Notes: generated from the sequence alone by a model not told the origin. Counted from the first letter of the stretch, positions 20,309 through 32,562 are shown. The stretch: 64,000 nucleotides of DNA from Phytopythium helicoides (GCA_024867545.1 JANFNE010000036.1:434001-498000), one strand, 5' to 3'. Translations and numbers: made by a program.

Positions 20309-22097
20309 ATGCCGCTGAACGCGCCGTACCACTCCTCGATGGAGAAGGAGGTGGTCAAGGCCTCCAACATCATCAACTCGTTCTTCAGCTCGACGTTCGA
20401 CGCCGACAGCTCCATCCCGGCCGAGATGATCCAGAAGTGCGCCGGCCTGGCCTTCCTCACCGTCGTCAAGGCCGGCATGATCTGGACCGGCAAGCTCGGC
20501 ACGGGCCTCGTCATCGCGCGCCTCGAGGACGGCTCCTGGTCGGCCCCCTCGGGCATCGGCACGGCCGGCATCGGCTTCGGCGCTGAGATTGGCGGAGAGA
20601 TCGTCGACTTCATGATCGTGCTGGGCTCAGCCTCGGCCGTCAACACCTTCAAGAAGGGCACGCAGGTCTCGGTCGGTGCTGGATTAGACCTGGCCATCGG
20701 ACCCGTGGGCCGCGCCGCCGGCGCCAGCTTTAACGCCAGTGGCGGCGGACTCAGCGGCAACTACTCGTACTCGCGCGCCAAGGGCGCCTTTGCTGGCATC
20801 GGCCTGCACGGGTCCACCATCATGATCCGCGGAGAGATGAACAGCCGCTTCTACGGCCGCGAGGTCAGCCCCATGGAGATCCTCAACGGCCACGTCCCGC
20901 CGCCGCCCGGCGCGTGCGATGTGCTTTATGAGGCGATCCGCAATGCATGCAATGCTAAGGCGCTGTCACCGTCCTCGGGACAGAACGTCGACCAAGGGGT
21001 AAGCTGTGGTTGATGATAGCTTTGGGGAACAAAATGGTCTCACACTTGTATGCTGGATGCTTGTGCTGCAGTACCCAACCTACGGATCATCTCGCAATAG
21101 CGCCAGCGGCGGTCCCAGTCGAAGCAGTGTGAGCAGCTCTAGTAGCAGCGGGTACACGACTCCGCAGCCATCATCGACGACGAATCGATCGTCGTTCGTA
21201 TCGTCATCAACCTCGACTAGCACAACTCCTGACCCGAATGACCCGCGACTGCGCCGATACAGCTCGTATCGCTCCGAGCGCGAGCTGTATGCAGAGTTCC
21301 AGCAGCGCAAGAGCTCAGGAGCTAGTTCCAGCTATGCACCAGCTGCTGGATATGCTGCTGCTCCGGCTGCCGCACCAGCACCTGCGGCTGGATATGGTGC
21401 ATCGCCTGGATATGGCGCATCGTCTGGATATAGCGCTGCACCTGCTGCAGGATACGGTGCATCAGGATATAATGCTGCTCCGGCACCGGGATATGCGGCC
21501 CCGGCAACTTATGCTCAGCCTGCGAACGCCCCGCCACCCGCCCCTGCAGCTCCCGCCGGCTATCAAGGTGCTCCGGGCCCGGCCATCTCCACGTACGCGC
21601 ACCCAACCAACCCTTCGATCAAGTACACATCCTACCCAGCGCCAGCGCCGAACCCGAACTACCAGCCACGACCCCAGGCAGAAGCTTTGTACAACTCGTT
21701 CGTGAAGCCGGCTCCTTCACAACAGGCTGTTCCGCCGATTCCGCCTGCAGCAACTGGTCCGGCAATGAAGGAGACTTACAACAACGTGATTAACTTCGTG
21801 TCGACTCGATGCCCGTACGCCAACGTTCAGGTCTTCAAGGATAACTGCCGGCGCTTCGGGCAGGACCAGATGTCTCTTGATGCCTTCTTCAGCTACCTTC
21901 TTTCGATCTGCACACACGCATTGATGAAGGAGCTGGTGCCTGAGCTCGTTCGCCTGCTTCCTACTCAAGAAAAGCGCGAACGTTTCTGGGTGCGTACTCA
22001 TCTTTCAACACTGGTTCGTTGTTCATTTTGTTTCTGACGATTTTTGTTTCGATAACAGACCCAGTACTGCCGCGACATTCTAATCCTCAAGGTTTGA
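20309..22097 (+). CDS. SYLF (DUF500/Ysc84-type) protein with Gly/Tyr/Pro-rich linker and ZNF598-like C-terminal domain
   Basis: Exons 20309-20998, 21072-21989 and 22059-22097 join in frame. Residues ~1-215 form a complete SYLF domain: KCAGLAFLTVVKAGMIW, then GTGLVIARLEDGSWSAPS, then the GAEIGGEIVDFMIVL block and the C-terminal Gly-rich repeats. SYLF proteins bind phosphoinositides and link to actin or endosomes. A long linker follows with repeated (A)GYGAS/GYxAAPA units. The final ~75 residues (NNVINFVSTRCPYANVQVFK through ELVPELVRLLPTQEKRERF) resemble the C-terminal paired-helix module of ZNF598/Hel2 proteins; that match is from memory of its pattern. Splicing at 22092 would replace the last two residues by a four-residue end (stop near 22175). 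Confidence 0.8.
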
Positions 22098-22348
22098 AAG
22101 CATTAGGGCTGCATGGTATGAAGTCCAGTTTCGGGCGCTCGTGCCGTCACTCACTCGCAGGTCTCGTTTGAATGAAATGAGCCCTGAAAAAAAAAAAGTT
22201 TTCCGATTCACTTCGCTCATCATTATTTTTCACTGGTTTGGATGAACGAAAATACCTGTCTTCCGTTTCAGGTGGAGATCTGTTCAAGTCTAGAAGCTCT
22301 TTGATGCCTGCCGACTTCGTGTGTTGGTGAGCCATCAGCGAGTCCAAC

Positions 22349-25300
22349 ATGACCAATCCGCCACCAAACAACTGTTGTTCTGAGCGTGGGGACTCGGATA
22401 CATTTAAGGGCAACGATGAGAAGGCAGTTGATCCGCGTGCCGACTTCGTTGCACCAAGAGCGGTGCCACCTCCAACGACTCTGTCCCCTCGAGCTTCGCC
22501 AGTGTCCAAACCGCTCAAGACTTTGCCTCACAAGCTCAAGAAACCGATCAATCACAGCCACGCGAAAGAAGCAAATAACCAGCACCAACAAGGGGCCGCA
22601 TTCGAGCAGCCATGGCTCTTCCAAAGCGCTAACTTTTTTCCTCTACCGCTCCCGTTGCAATGGCCACCGCTATCGCAATTGAGCGTCTCGCCACAAACGA
22701 AGCTAGCGGAGAGCAGTGAGATAGCCAACCCGGAAGGTGACAGCCTGTCGCTCCTTGTACCCCTCGCAAGTACCTTCACTCTGAATTCATCCAACAGGTA
22801 AGTACAATGTCAGAAGCAGGCGCATTTCATGTGCACTCACGCATCTCTTTTGCTGTAGCTCCCCATTCTTTCTGGATGCTGCGAGCATTAAGAGTCTCCT
22901 TCCATCACCAAGACTTCGACCTCGACCTGCAAGCGGAACTTACGGATCTCATTCTCCTTCAAGCGGACGCCGTGGAAACCGAATACGCAAGCATGCCCCA
23001 GCGAGACTTGATGCTCTCGTTCTGGAAAGTGGACGACGAACAAAGAAGCGAGCGCGAGCTACAACATTGTCGACAACAACAGATTCCGAGTTATTCCAGG
23101 AGGAGAACGATCACCCCCTTCCACGGGTAGTAGGGAAGCGCAAAAATGCCCTTCGAATCAATATCGAGCTTGACAATGCAGTTACTGACATCGGGCTGAA
23201 AGGTAAGAAGAAACACAGGAAACACAAGCGCCGCTCGACTGTGCGGAAACATGAGCATTCCCCAATTGCCAGTTCGCCGAACAACAATGACTCGGAACTG
23301 CAAGTGCGGCAAATATCAGTCGCTCCTGGCAGGGAGAGCCCAGAAACTGATCAAGTATTGGATGAGGACCAAGAGGAAGAACGGCGTCAAAAGGCGCTCA
23401 TCGCCGCGCAATTAAATCTGACACTTGAGGAATACGAAGCACTGGATGCAGCATTTGGCAGCAGCGTTCAGGGCAACAACGATGACAATGATGACGACGG
23501 AATGGAAATGGGTCGATGACAGAGCGATACTTTCACATTTTCCAGCAGTTTGACAGTGACGGTAGTGGTGCAATATCGCCCGATGAGCTTCGAGCTCTAC
23601 TCTTAGCGGCAGGAGAAGCTATGGACGATGCGGAGCTTGCAGCTGTCATTCAGCAAGCAGATACAGACCACGACGGACAAATCGATTTTGAGGAGTTTGT
23701 GGCCCTTATGCGAGCTCGGAAACGGTTACTGTGCGTCGCTAATACTATGGGGATATCAGGTACTGGACCAGCTTCAATCAACAACAAATCGTCCAAAAAG
23801 AAGCTCAAGAAGAAAAAGGCAAACACCATTGTATTGTCTCCTGCGCTACCCCCACTGAAAAGTGCTGCTGTTCCCACAAACACCCCTAAGCGGAATGCAC
23901 ATTCTAATCCAGCTGGCCAGGCTACTGATTACACTAAAACCGAGGCACTTTCTGCGCTTAGGCGAGAGCTAGCACTGTCTGAGTATGGAGTTCAAGCGCT
24001 TGACATCAAGGTTCGCGAAGGGATGCAGTGGGTCCAACAACATTGTCCTGTGACTTCTCTGCGCGCGCAGATATTCTGCCACCGGTGGGGCCTCGAAAAG
24101 GTTCGATCCCTACTTCTACGAATGCAAAGCCAGCAGCTATCTCGAGCCTTCAGCAAGTGGCGAGCATTTCGCATGTATGAGCGCAACAAGCAACGCGCCA
24201 ACCTCTTTCTAAAGTGCAAGGGGAGTAAGAAGGTTACTGATATCCTGGCAAAATGGAGACGGCGAGCAATGCGCCGAAGATTTGCGCACTGGCAGCGGCA
24301 CGTTGTTAATGAAGCTAGAATAGAGCGGCAGAGTGCTGCACTCGAAATTCAGCGTGTTGCTCGGGGGAAGCTCGCAAGATTGAGGTGCAATTGCCTTCAG
24401 AGACGAATTGCTGTCACAAGAATTCAAGCGCTTACTCGTGGAAGACAAGCGAGAGAATTAGTGGCTGCTAAGCGTCACGCCAAGCTTGAGCATGAGGCAG
24501 TATGCTTACTTCAACGTTGTTATCGAGGATACAATGGTAAGCGTGTCGCGCGTGCACTATTCAAGGCTCAAGTCGAGGCTCTGGCAGCGCGTAAAGTGCA
24601 GCGGGCATTCCGAAATCATCAACGCCGTGAGTTACTGCGCATAATTCAGCGTGCTCAGCTTGAGAATGAAAGCGCGATTCTTCTTCAGCGTGTGATTCGT
24701 GGCTACTTTGCTCGATGTGAAAAGTATGCACTGCTGGCGGCTAGAAGACGTGAGATCGCAGCAGTTTCCATTCAACGACACGTTCGTGGTCGCCTTACAA
24801 GAACTGAGATCAATCGGATGCGTAAGCGTGAGAGTGCTGCTATTGAGATTCAGTGTTTTGTGCGCTCTCGATTTGCTCAGCGTCGGCTAGCAGATTTACG
24901 GGACGCTCGGGCGTTAGCAATCCGCATCGAGTGCAATCGTCGTGCAGCAGTTTCTATTCAGACTAGATGGCGCGGTGTTCATGCTCGACAAAACTTCCAA
25001 GAGGAGAAAACTAGACGTGCAGACGCAACTGCAATGGATCGCGTCCTGCGGTTGACAGCAAGTGTGCGAATTCAAAGCGTTTATCGAGGCTTCCAAGCAC
25101 GAAGAGCAGCGAAAAAGCGTCGTTTTGACCAGCTGAAATGGCAGCACTTTACGCTCATGAACCGCAGTGCGTTAATCATCCAGAGCTTCTGGCGTGGCTA
25201 TCACGGTCGCCTTGCAGCGCACTTGCGGCTCCAAGCCCAACGAGCCCTGGACAGCGAACGATTCAATGCAGCGGTGACCATTCAACGCTTTGTTCGGAGG

Positions 25301-27408
25301 CGCTTGATTTTGAGACAGAGGCGACGTCGAGCAAGACAACAAGCTGAGATAGCGCGAGCCCTACGAGAAAAGAACTCGAAAGCAGCCGTTCGCATCCAAA
25401 AAATCATTCGAGGGAGAAGAGCAAGAAAAGCAGCTCAGGAGAGACAAAAAGCACACAAGGATCAGGCACAACAAGCACTTGAGCGCCTGGTTGCTCAAAC
25501 CAAGGCGAAGGCTGCACGCACAATTCAACAACTTGCGAGGAGGTATATTGCTCGATGCGCTTACCTTCGAAGGAAAGAGGAAGTAAAACAGATGCAACTC
25601 CGTCGAGCCGAGGAAAATGCAAAGGCTCATGCTGCGTTGAACGTCCAGTGCTTATGGCGGCAACGGCAGGCAAGGCGAGTTTTGCTGCAGAAACGGCGAG
25701 AGTTAGAGCGGCGACTATCTCTGATGGCGTCAGAGAAGGCACGCGATGAGATAGAGAGACTTCGGAGAGAGCAGGAGCGTGAATTGCTGGCGCTCAAAGC
25801 GCAGCTCGAATTGCAGGGTCGTGCAGCGAGTGCCGAACGTGCGCGCCTGAAAGAAGAACTTGCGAAAGAGCAAGACGAGAAAGAGCAGGAGCGACGACAA
25901 CATGAGGCACAAGAACTCGCACGGCTCAAGTTGGAAGCAATTATGCAGCGGCAGCAAGACGAAGAAGAGCAGGAATCGCGGCGAAAAAAGAATTGAAGCG
26001 TCAAAAGACTACGGAAGCTAATCGGCGGCTAGAAGCGCTGGAGGCCGAGAAAAGTGAAATGGAGGCACGCGAGGCACAACTCATTACTCAAGAGAGGGAA
26101 GAACTTGCTCGACTCAAAATGGCCGCTCTACTGGGTACTGGCGATTCTTCAGGCTCTCCAACTGGCGCTGACCATGAATTAGAGAAGCATAAACAGCAGC
26201 AGCTTGAGCTTGAAAAGGAAGCAGCCCAGCTTAAGCTCGCTGCGGAGCAAGCACGACGCCGTCAAGCAGAGATGAAAGTGCAGGCTTTTTGTCTTAAACG
26301 CGTTGTAGCACGACAACGACTTGAAAAGCTGGCACGAAAACAACAAGAAGCGCTTGCTAAGATTCAAGATCAGGAGCAGCGACTGCGTGCTCAGGCTGAA
26401 GCTCAGCAGGAATTGGCATTAGCCAGGCTTAAAGCTTTGATGGATGACGAGGCTCGCGAGCGGGAGCGGGAGTTGCGGGAGCTAGAAACGCAGATGCTAG
26501 AGCGTGCACGAGTTGAGAAAGAGCGTCTCGCTCTGCGTCACGCCTCAGCCAGAAAGATTCAGGCTCGAGCTCGAGGCTTCCTTGGACGCCGACGTGTGCT
26601 GGCAATCCAAAGGAAGATAGAGGCCGATCGAGAGGCAAGGCATCAAGAGATGGAGAACAAGCTTGCTGCAGCTCTGGCTGAAGTTGATGCACTTGCCAAC
26701 GAAGGAAAGCAGACACCCGACGGAGAGGGTGATGTGGAGAGTGATGGCGTTGAAGAGGCCGCAGAAGGATCTGCCGAGGACTGGGTCGAATACTGGGACG
26801 ATAACGCGCAGGCATCCTACTTTTACAATGTTCGCACTCAAGAGGCGAGCTGGACGCGGCCAGCCTCGGTGGGAGGAATATCTGCCAAAGCCATGGAGAT
26901 CGTGCTGGCGGCAACCGGAGGAAATGAAACCAGCAATGCACAGACAGAGGAGTTGGCACAGTACGCAGCCGACGGGAACTACTACGCGGACGAATACGGC
27001 TACTACGACCAATATGGGCAATACCACTATTACGATGCTGGTAATGCGACCGACTCGAATGGATACTACGCGATGCAAGCCGAGCAACAGCTCATGGGCG
27101 CGGCCTCCATGATGTATCCCAATTACGCGGCAGCTTACGCGTACCAGGCAGCAGCTGCCATGGCATTTGGACAGTCCATGATGTTCGGGAATCCCATGGC
27201 ATTTGCCAATGGCGTCAACCCCATGGTCATGACTGCTGCTCCGAACTCGAACCCCGTGCCTCAAGTGGCGGATCCGGCGCCAGATGCGACGATGGCTTTG
27301 CAATCGTCAACCAATGTTCCGCCCGATCCTTGGGAAAAGTTCTTCGACCAGTACTCTGGCGCAGCGTACTACTACAACAGCCTCACGGGTGAGCGCTACT
27401 GGGCGTAA
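22349..27408 (+). CDS. Very large EF-hand / multiple-IQ / coiled-coil / WW protein, two frame breaks
   Basis: First exon from ATG 22349 to about 22798, then a 59-base intron and one long exon. After a basic disordered N-terminus there are two EF-hands (DSDGSGAISPDE and DTDHDGQIDFEE). About 16 IQ motifs follow (IQRHVRGRLTR, IQSVYRGFQARR, IQSFWRGYHGR and similar) between 24340 and 26620, mixed with a charged coiled coil. A WW domain (DWVEYWDDNAQASYFYNV, then ASWTRP) and a final WW-like segment (PWEKFFDQYSGAAYYYNS) close the protein. IQ arrays bind calmodulin-type light chains. The frame needs one more base at the GGG at 23510-23512 and at the A6 at 25984-25989; the first break creates an ATGA stop/start overlap. 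If mended the product is about 1650 residues. Cellular role unknown; a cytoskeletal or basal-body scaffold is a guess. Confidence 0.78.
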
Positions 27409-27473
27409 GTTCGTGTAAACGAGTAAACAATACTTTGTCAGAGAGATGCGGTGAAGCGGTTGAGAGGAAGTTC

Positions 27474-30400
27474 CTAGTCCTCCTCCATGTTCATAGAGCT
27501 ATCATCGGAGAAGTCGAGACTTGATACAGCCAATGACTGCCGACTCCGCTCGATGCTACTGTAAGACTGATCTAGATCCAATCGACGAAGCAGCGAGTCC
27601 TCCATAACTGACTCAAGGCGGCTTCCACCCGCGACTGCACCTCGACCTGCGGAAGGCGGCTCTCGGCGCATTGCCCGAACTCGTGCTGGTGAGCGCGTAG
27701 GCAGTGTCATCCGGGCAAAAGATGCGTGGCTAGACGATAGCGATTCCTCAAACGCAACAGTGATCATCGAGCCGGCAAGCGAGTCCTCTGGGTTGTACGC
27801 GAGTGCCTACAGAGTGCAAAACAACGCATTTCTGTTAGTAAGAGGTTCAAGTAAGCGGCTGCAGATGGGTCGTACAGCATGGTATGACTCGATCGCTAGC
27901 TCTAGGTCGCCCTTCATATGATAGGTGAACCCCAACGCAGCTAACACAGACGTCTGCGGTTTGTAAGTTACGGTCAAATGCTTATCAACGCGATAACTCG
28001 AGACAGCGTTCGAGCACAGCTCAACGTACATTTCGTGGAGAGAGTCGAAGCGCACTCTGGAAACTATGAATTGCTTCATCGAACATTCTCAACTTGCGAT
28101 ACGAATTGCCAAGGTTGAACAGCGTTGGCTCCCAGACGTCCATCAGGCGCTGTAGTGATATAAATTTTCACGTGAGGCTCTTTAAGAAGTCACTGAAACC
28201 CAATTACGCCGTACCTCAGGGAGATGCTTGCTTAGTTCTAGTGCCTTGACAAACATGTCGACAGCATGCGCAAACTCCTTTTTCTTGTAGTAGACGGTGC
28301 CGAGCTCGTTGTAGATGAGCGGATCAGTGGGACATATCTCTGCAGCTTGTCGGATATACTGCTCCGCTTGCAGCAGGTTGTTTGTTCGTAGATACTCCAT
28401 ACCGATGTAAAGCGGTGGAAAATGGGAGCCAGGGAACAAACTTGATGCGGTACGATACGACGACATGGCTTGGTCACTTTCGTCCTGGGCTGCAAACGAG
28501 TTGCCAAAGCCAATCCACGCTGGCGCGTATGTGGGCTCGAGTGAAGTTGACTTGCTGTACATCCCACAAGAAATCGGGTGAGACAAGAGATAATCGGGTC
28601 AGGAGTAGTGATAAACGTACTGGAAATATCGCTGCGCTGCCTCAAACTTTTCGATTAGGAGATAATAGCAGCCAACCGTATACCACGCTGAAGCCTTTTT
28701 CGGATACACGTCAACCTGCAGATGTTACAATGATAATGTCAGAAATCATGATTTTGCGGACAAGCCGCGCAAAACGGTGTGCATCACCATTTGATGCGCA
28801 TAGTGATACAGCTCCCGCTTCTTGCCGAGCTCCACAAGCGTAGCCACAAAGACGGTAATCACTCGGAAGTTGAATGGATCGCGTTCACGAATACTGTAGA
28901 GTAAAAATGATGACCATGCATTCAGATGATTGGTTGCAATGTAATCCAAGCATGCGCCAATCGTACCGCTGACACAATGAGTGCGCGCGCTGGATATCGT
29001 GCTGGTAGTATAACGTCTCTGCCTTTACCACACTCTGCATCGCCCCAACGAAGACGAAAAAGTTAGCGATAACAATTTTGAACCATAACACAATGGAGAC
29101 ACGCCGTACCAGATCTAAACTTTCCTGAAGACCGAGTGTGCCTTCCACATGTGCGAATTTTGCGTCGACAGGCGATGATGAGTCGTACTGGCAAATCAAC
29201 ATCACATCCTCATTACACACAGGCAAACGTCACAATTCAAGAAAAATCTATACCTTGCCGACTTGAATCTGATACAAGGCGTGTAGTATCCCCATCTCGT
29301 CTTCGGAATAATTCAGCGACTCAACAAGCTGTCCTTCCTCCTCTGCTGACAGCATTTGCTTATCGAAGAGGTGGAAGAAAGCCTCGGCGCAATACACATC
29401 GCAGCGTAGTGAGATCCGAAAGTATAGTGTCGCGTTCTCGCGGTTGCCAAGAGCTTCGTACGTCTCGCCAATCAGCAGTGCAAGCGATGACACCAAATTG
29501 ATACCATCTTGGTCGGATTGGCTGGATCCTTCTGAATCGGTGAACATCCCGCCTTCGCCCTGCCGCGCTATTCGCCGTGCAAGCGCCACAATGTCTTGCT
29601 CCCGCTCTGGTAGTACTTTAGTTATTATATCTAAGCACTCCTCTTTCTGCTTGATAGCCAACTACAACATATTGACGTTAGTGTCAGGAGACACAGATCT
29701 AGTCCATTTGTAGACGATATGCCACGCACCATGCACTGCCCAAGCAGCAGCGCCGCCCTAAGCGTCACAGATCCTATTCTCACATGGTTGGCGCCGTGCA
29801 ACCCATCAATAGCGACCAAGCGAGCAATCTTGATGGCGTGAATAGCGCGATGATACTGCTGATTGCTAAAGCACGCATCCGCAAACAGAAGCACGTCGGA
29901 GGGGCTTCGAGGTGACAATGCGATCTACCCATCGGCAAGCAGCAGCAACAATGTGTTAGTACGTACAAAGCTGTCGCGTGGTGCGCTGCGGCCATTGCTC
30001 ACCAGCTTGTCAGCGTAGAACAGCGCTGCAGCTGCGTGGTGTCGGGCACTGCAGCTGCGCACGAGCCGCCGAAGCTTGTCAACCGCGTGTGCCTTGGCGT
30101 CGGCGTCTACTGGCGATTCAGGCCGAGCCGGGGTCTCCTTTTCCCGGAAGGCCTTGTCCAAGCCCGCCGGGGTCCTGTCGAGGCGCTGGTTCGAGTGCGC
30201 GCTGTCGTTCTCTGGCGTGGCGTGCTCTCCCACGTCCTTGCTCATGGCGTCGGTGGCCGTGGCGCCGTGCTCCTCGTCGGCGTCGCTGTCGTCGCTGTCG
30301 TCGCTGCCGAGTCCCGCGCGCCTCCGCCCGCGCCTCGAGCGCGTGGTGATGAACGCCGCGGCCTCGTCGATGCGGCGCTTCCGCTTGCGGCGCAGCTGCG

Positions 30401-30566
30401 CGTCGTCCGCGGCGGCCGAGGACACGGCCGAGTCGAACGCGAGCGTGCGCGTCGTGCAGTCGGGCGTCTGAAAGGGCGACGGTTGCCGCGCGTGCGCAGC
30501 GGCCGCGCCACGAATAGCGCCGAGCGCCGCGGGCGCCGCGGGCGTCGGCGGCGGGAGGCGCCGCAT
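27474..30566 (-). CDS. CDC16: Anaphase-promoting complex subunit 6 (CDC16/Cut9)
   Basis: About eleven exons; the first ATG is at 30566, and the upstream open frame begins only with GTG. After ~170 disordered residues with a basic RKRKRRID patch come TPR repeats running to the last exon. Landmarks are SPSDVLLFADACFSNQQYHR, LALLIGETYEALGNRENA, RERDPFNFRVITVFVATLVE, SAWYTVGCYYL, TYAPAWIGFGNSFAAQDE and DPLIYNELGTVYYKKKEF, in the order and spacing of CDC16. It is a structural TPR subunit of the APC/C ubiquitin ligase that triggers sister-chromatid separation and mitotic exit. The Ser/Asp-rich tail ends in SSMNMEED. Exon 1 is followed by a 42-base intron (29925-29966) with a TACTAAC branch site; without removing it an in-frame TAG would end the protein. 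Confidence 0.9.
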
Positions 30567-30949
30567 GCCGCGGGGCGAGACGGGGCGAAGCGAGAGCTCC
30601 GCGCCTTGCGCGTGTGGGGCGGGGCGTCCGCGGCCTTCACTCACTCGCGGCGGCCGGCGCGGAGGCGGCCGAGCAGCCGCTGGCGTCGCGGGGAGCGGCC
30701 GGGCGACGGAAATGGCGCGGACTTTCCGCGGGTCGAGGCGCTTGGGTACTGAGGAGTGAGGAAAAATTAGTACTCACAGGGCGACACATGGGGACGAGCA
30801 ACTTGCAGGTTGCTTCAACTCGATGGAAGTTGGCCAGCTGCGGGGCGCGAACGTTCTGGCGGGAGCGATCCTGCCGAGGCGGAGCGGGTTGAAGTGGCGA
30901 TCATTTGGCGTTCCCACCGCCAACGCGTTGGCGTCGAGCCTCTTCCTTT
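30567..30949. other. Divergent intergenic region between CDC16 and the NLP-like gene
   Basis: 383 bases with no recognised gene. It must contain the start regions of both divergent genes. A GAGTGAGTGAAGG at about 30636-30648 (minus strand) could be a splice donor for a 5' leader intron of CDC16. Confidence 0.4.
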
Positions 30950-31745
30950 ATGGCGACGACGGCGCTGTGGCTGGTGGTAGTGGGGGGTGTGGAGCCTCGC
31001 TGGAGCTCGAGCTGCCAGCTTCCTCAAGCTCATGGAGGCGCTGCCTCCGCGTGTCGACATCTCAGAAGTCTACCCGGTCTTCGACTTTGATACGCGCGTG
31101 TGCCTGCCGAGCGACGCGTTCAGCGACTGGGGGAACATGTTCACCTACAAGCGCGAGGCGGAGCTGACGCTGGGCCGGTACTGCCGGGAGCCGACCTTCC
31201 TGGGGTTCTCGAACACATTCCACCGCCACGCGTGCGTGGATCGCGGCGATCTCAGCTTCTGCGGCCACTTCTTCGCGCTCCACATGCTCGAGAACCAGAC
31301 ATTCGACATCTTCCAGCGAGGAACAGCTCGCCACGAGTGGGTGACTGCTGCGATCTGGACCAGGAACGGAGTGGCCAAGTACGCCGGGCACAGCACTCCA
31401 GATGGCATGATCACGCTCCCGACGTTGGCGTTTCCGAAGGATGGCGGCCACGTCAAGTTCATCTACTACAAGGGCGAAAACGGAACGCACGCGCTCCGCT
31501 TTGCCAAGAAGAACGAGTCACCCAAGAATCCGTATGGTAGATTCGTGACGCCTACTATCGCGAGTTGGCAGGCTATGCACTGCGTGCCTGCGGCGTGGAA
31601 CTGGCAGCTTCGTGACTACTTGAATCGCCACAAGTACTTGGGCGGCGAGTTTTCTGAAAAGGACGAGGTATTCCTTGATCTGCTCAACCGCTTCAAGCCC
31701 CAGACGTTCCCGCCGTTCGCTCTGGAAGACGTCGACTCACCATAG
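30950..31745 (+). CDS. Divergent NPP1/NLP-family secreted protein (necrosis- and ethylene-inducing-like), frame break in leader
   Basis: An ATG at 30950 opens a short hydrophobic leader that looks like a signal peptide, but the G6 run at 30982-30987 puts it one base out of frame with the ~250-residue mature domain, which is open from at least 30987 to the TAG at 31743. The mature part follows the NLP order: paired Cys blocks, then FQRGTARHEW, then AIWTRNG, KYAGHSTPDG, GGHVKFIYYKGENGTHALRF, a WQ/W block, and LGGEFSEKDEVFLDLLNRF. The family hallmark GHRHDWE, which holds the metal-binding site of cytolytic NLPs, is here replaced by a variant keeping only Arg-His-acid-Trp. Many oomycete NLPs with altered heptapeptides are reported non-cytolytic, so toxicity cannot be assumed. 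Downstream lies a decayed copy. Confidence 0.72.
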
Positions 31746-32198
31746 TCATGGGGTTGGCCAGCAAGTAAAACTGCTTCCGAATACATCACTTGATTTCCTC
31801 ACTTCCACACGCGCGGCTTTAGTGATCGCTAGACTTCTTCGCGCTACTATAGATCAAGTGCCGTTCACACTTCTTGTACTCCGCATGATTACACGTCGTT
31901 TTGTCATTGCCAGTCCACCAGCTGCTCTTCATAAACCTTTGCTCGCGAATAGCTACGAAAACAATCTTTTTGCTTGAACCGGTACCAGAAATCCAGGACA
32001 TTTTTTTCGTAGCTCAACCCCACTTGGCGATTTGCCAACAAGACCTCGCTCGACCTGCACCCTCCAAGCATCAGCCCTCTACAACTATGTGACTTAGACT
32101 GCTTTTATCTTTCGGGATCCTGTTCACCTCCTCTGTTGTGCTTAGTACGACCCAGTTCAAGAATATGAGGGTGTCCGTCAACATATCGGGTTTCCACC
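31746..32198. other. Intergenic region between the NLP-like gene and its relic
   Basis: No gene is recognised. The region is more AT-rich than its neighbours, in keeping with untranslated and decaying sequence. Confidence 0.4.
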
Positions 32199-32562
32199 TT
32201 GTTTTCGCCTTTGCCAACGACGTTGGCTACCCCGATACTGCCTCAGTGGTTGGACAACTTTATTCAACTCAAAAAATTGGAGGAACCGGTGGCAGCCGGA
32301 GCAGTGTGCTCCAGCACTCTCCATGCATGCGTCTCGGGCAATACCACAACATTGTGCGGGCGATTCACACACTCAAGAACGAGACGTTTGTGAACGCAGT
32401 CTATCCCTATTCTGTCTCCAACGAAGATATCCGCAAACATCTAAGCACAACACCAATTATGGGGACATCACGTTCTCAGAGAAGGATAGTGTTTTCTTGG
32501 ACAGCCTCAACCAAATCAAACCGCAGGCATTCCCGGCGTTTAAACAGTCTGAAGTTGATTGA
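32199..32562 (+). pseudogene. Decayed tandem NLP-family copy
   Basis: Three separate frames show similarity to the intact neighbour in the same order. About 32235-32385 matches the region with a conserved HAC...LCG pair of cysteines. About 32350-32405 matches the ALHMLENQTF segment. About 32430-32562 matches the C-terminal segment (FSEKDSVFLDSLNQIKPQ) and ends with an equivalent stop. The central ~130 residues, including the heptapeptide region, are missing, and at least two frameshifts separate the remaining parts. It cannot encode a normal protein. Similarity was judged by eye. Confidence 0.72.
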
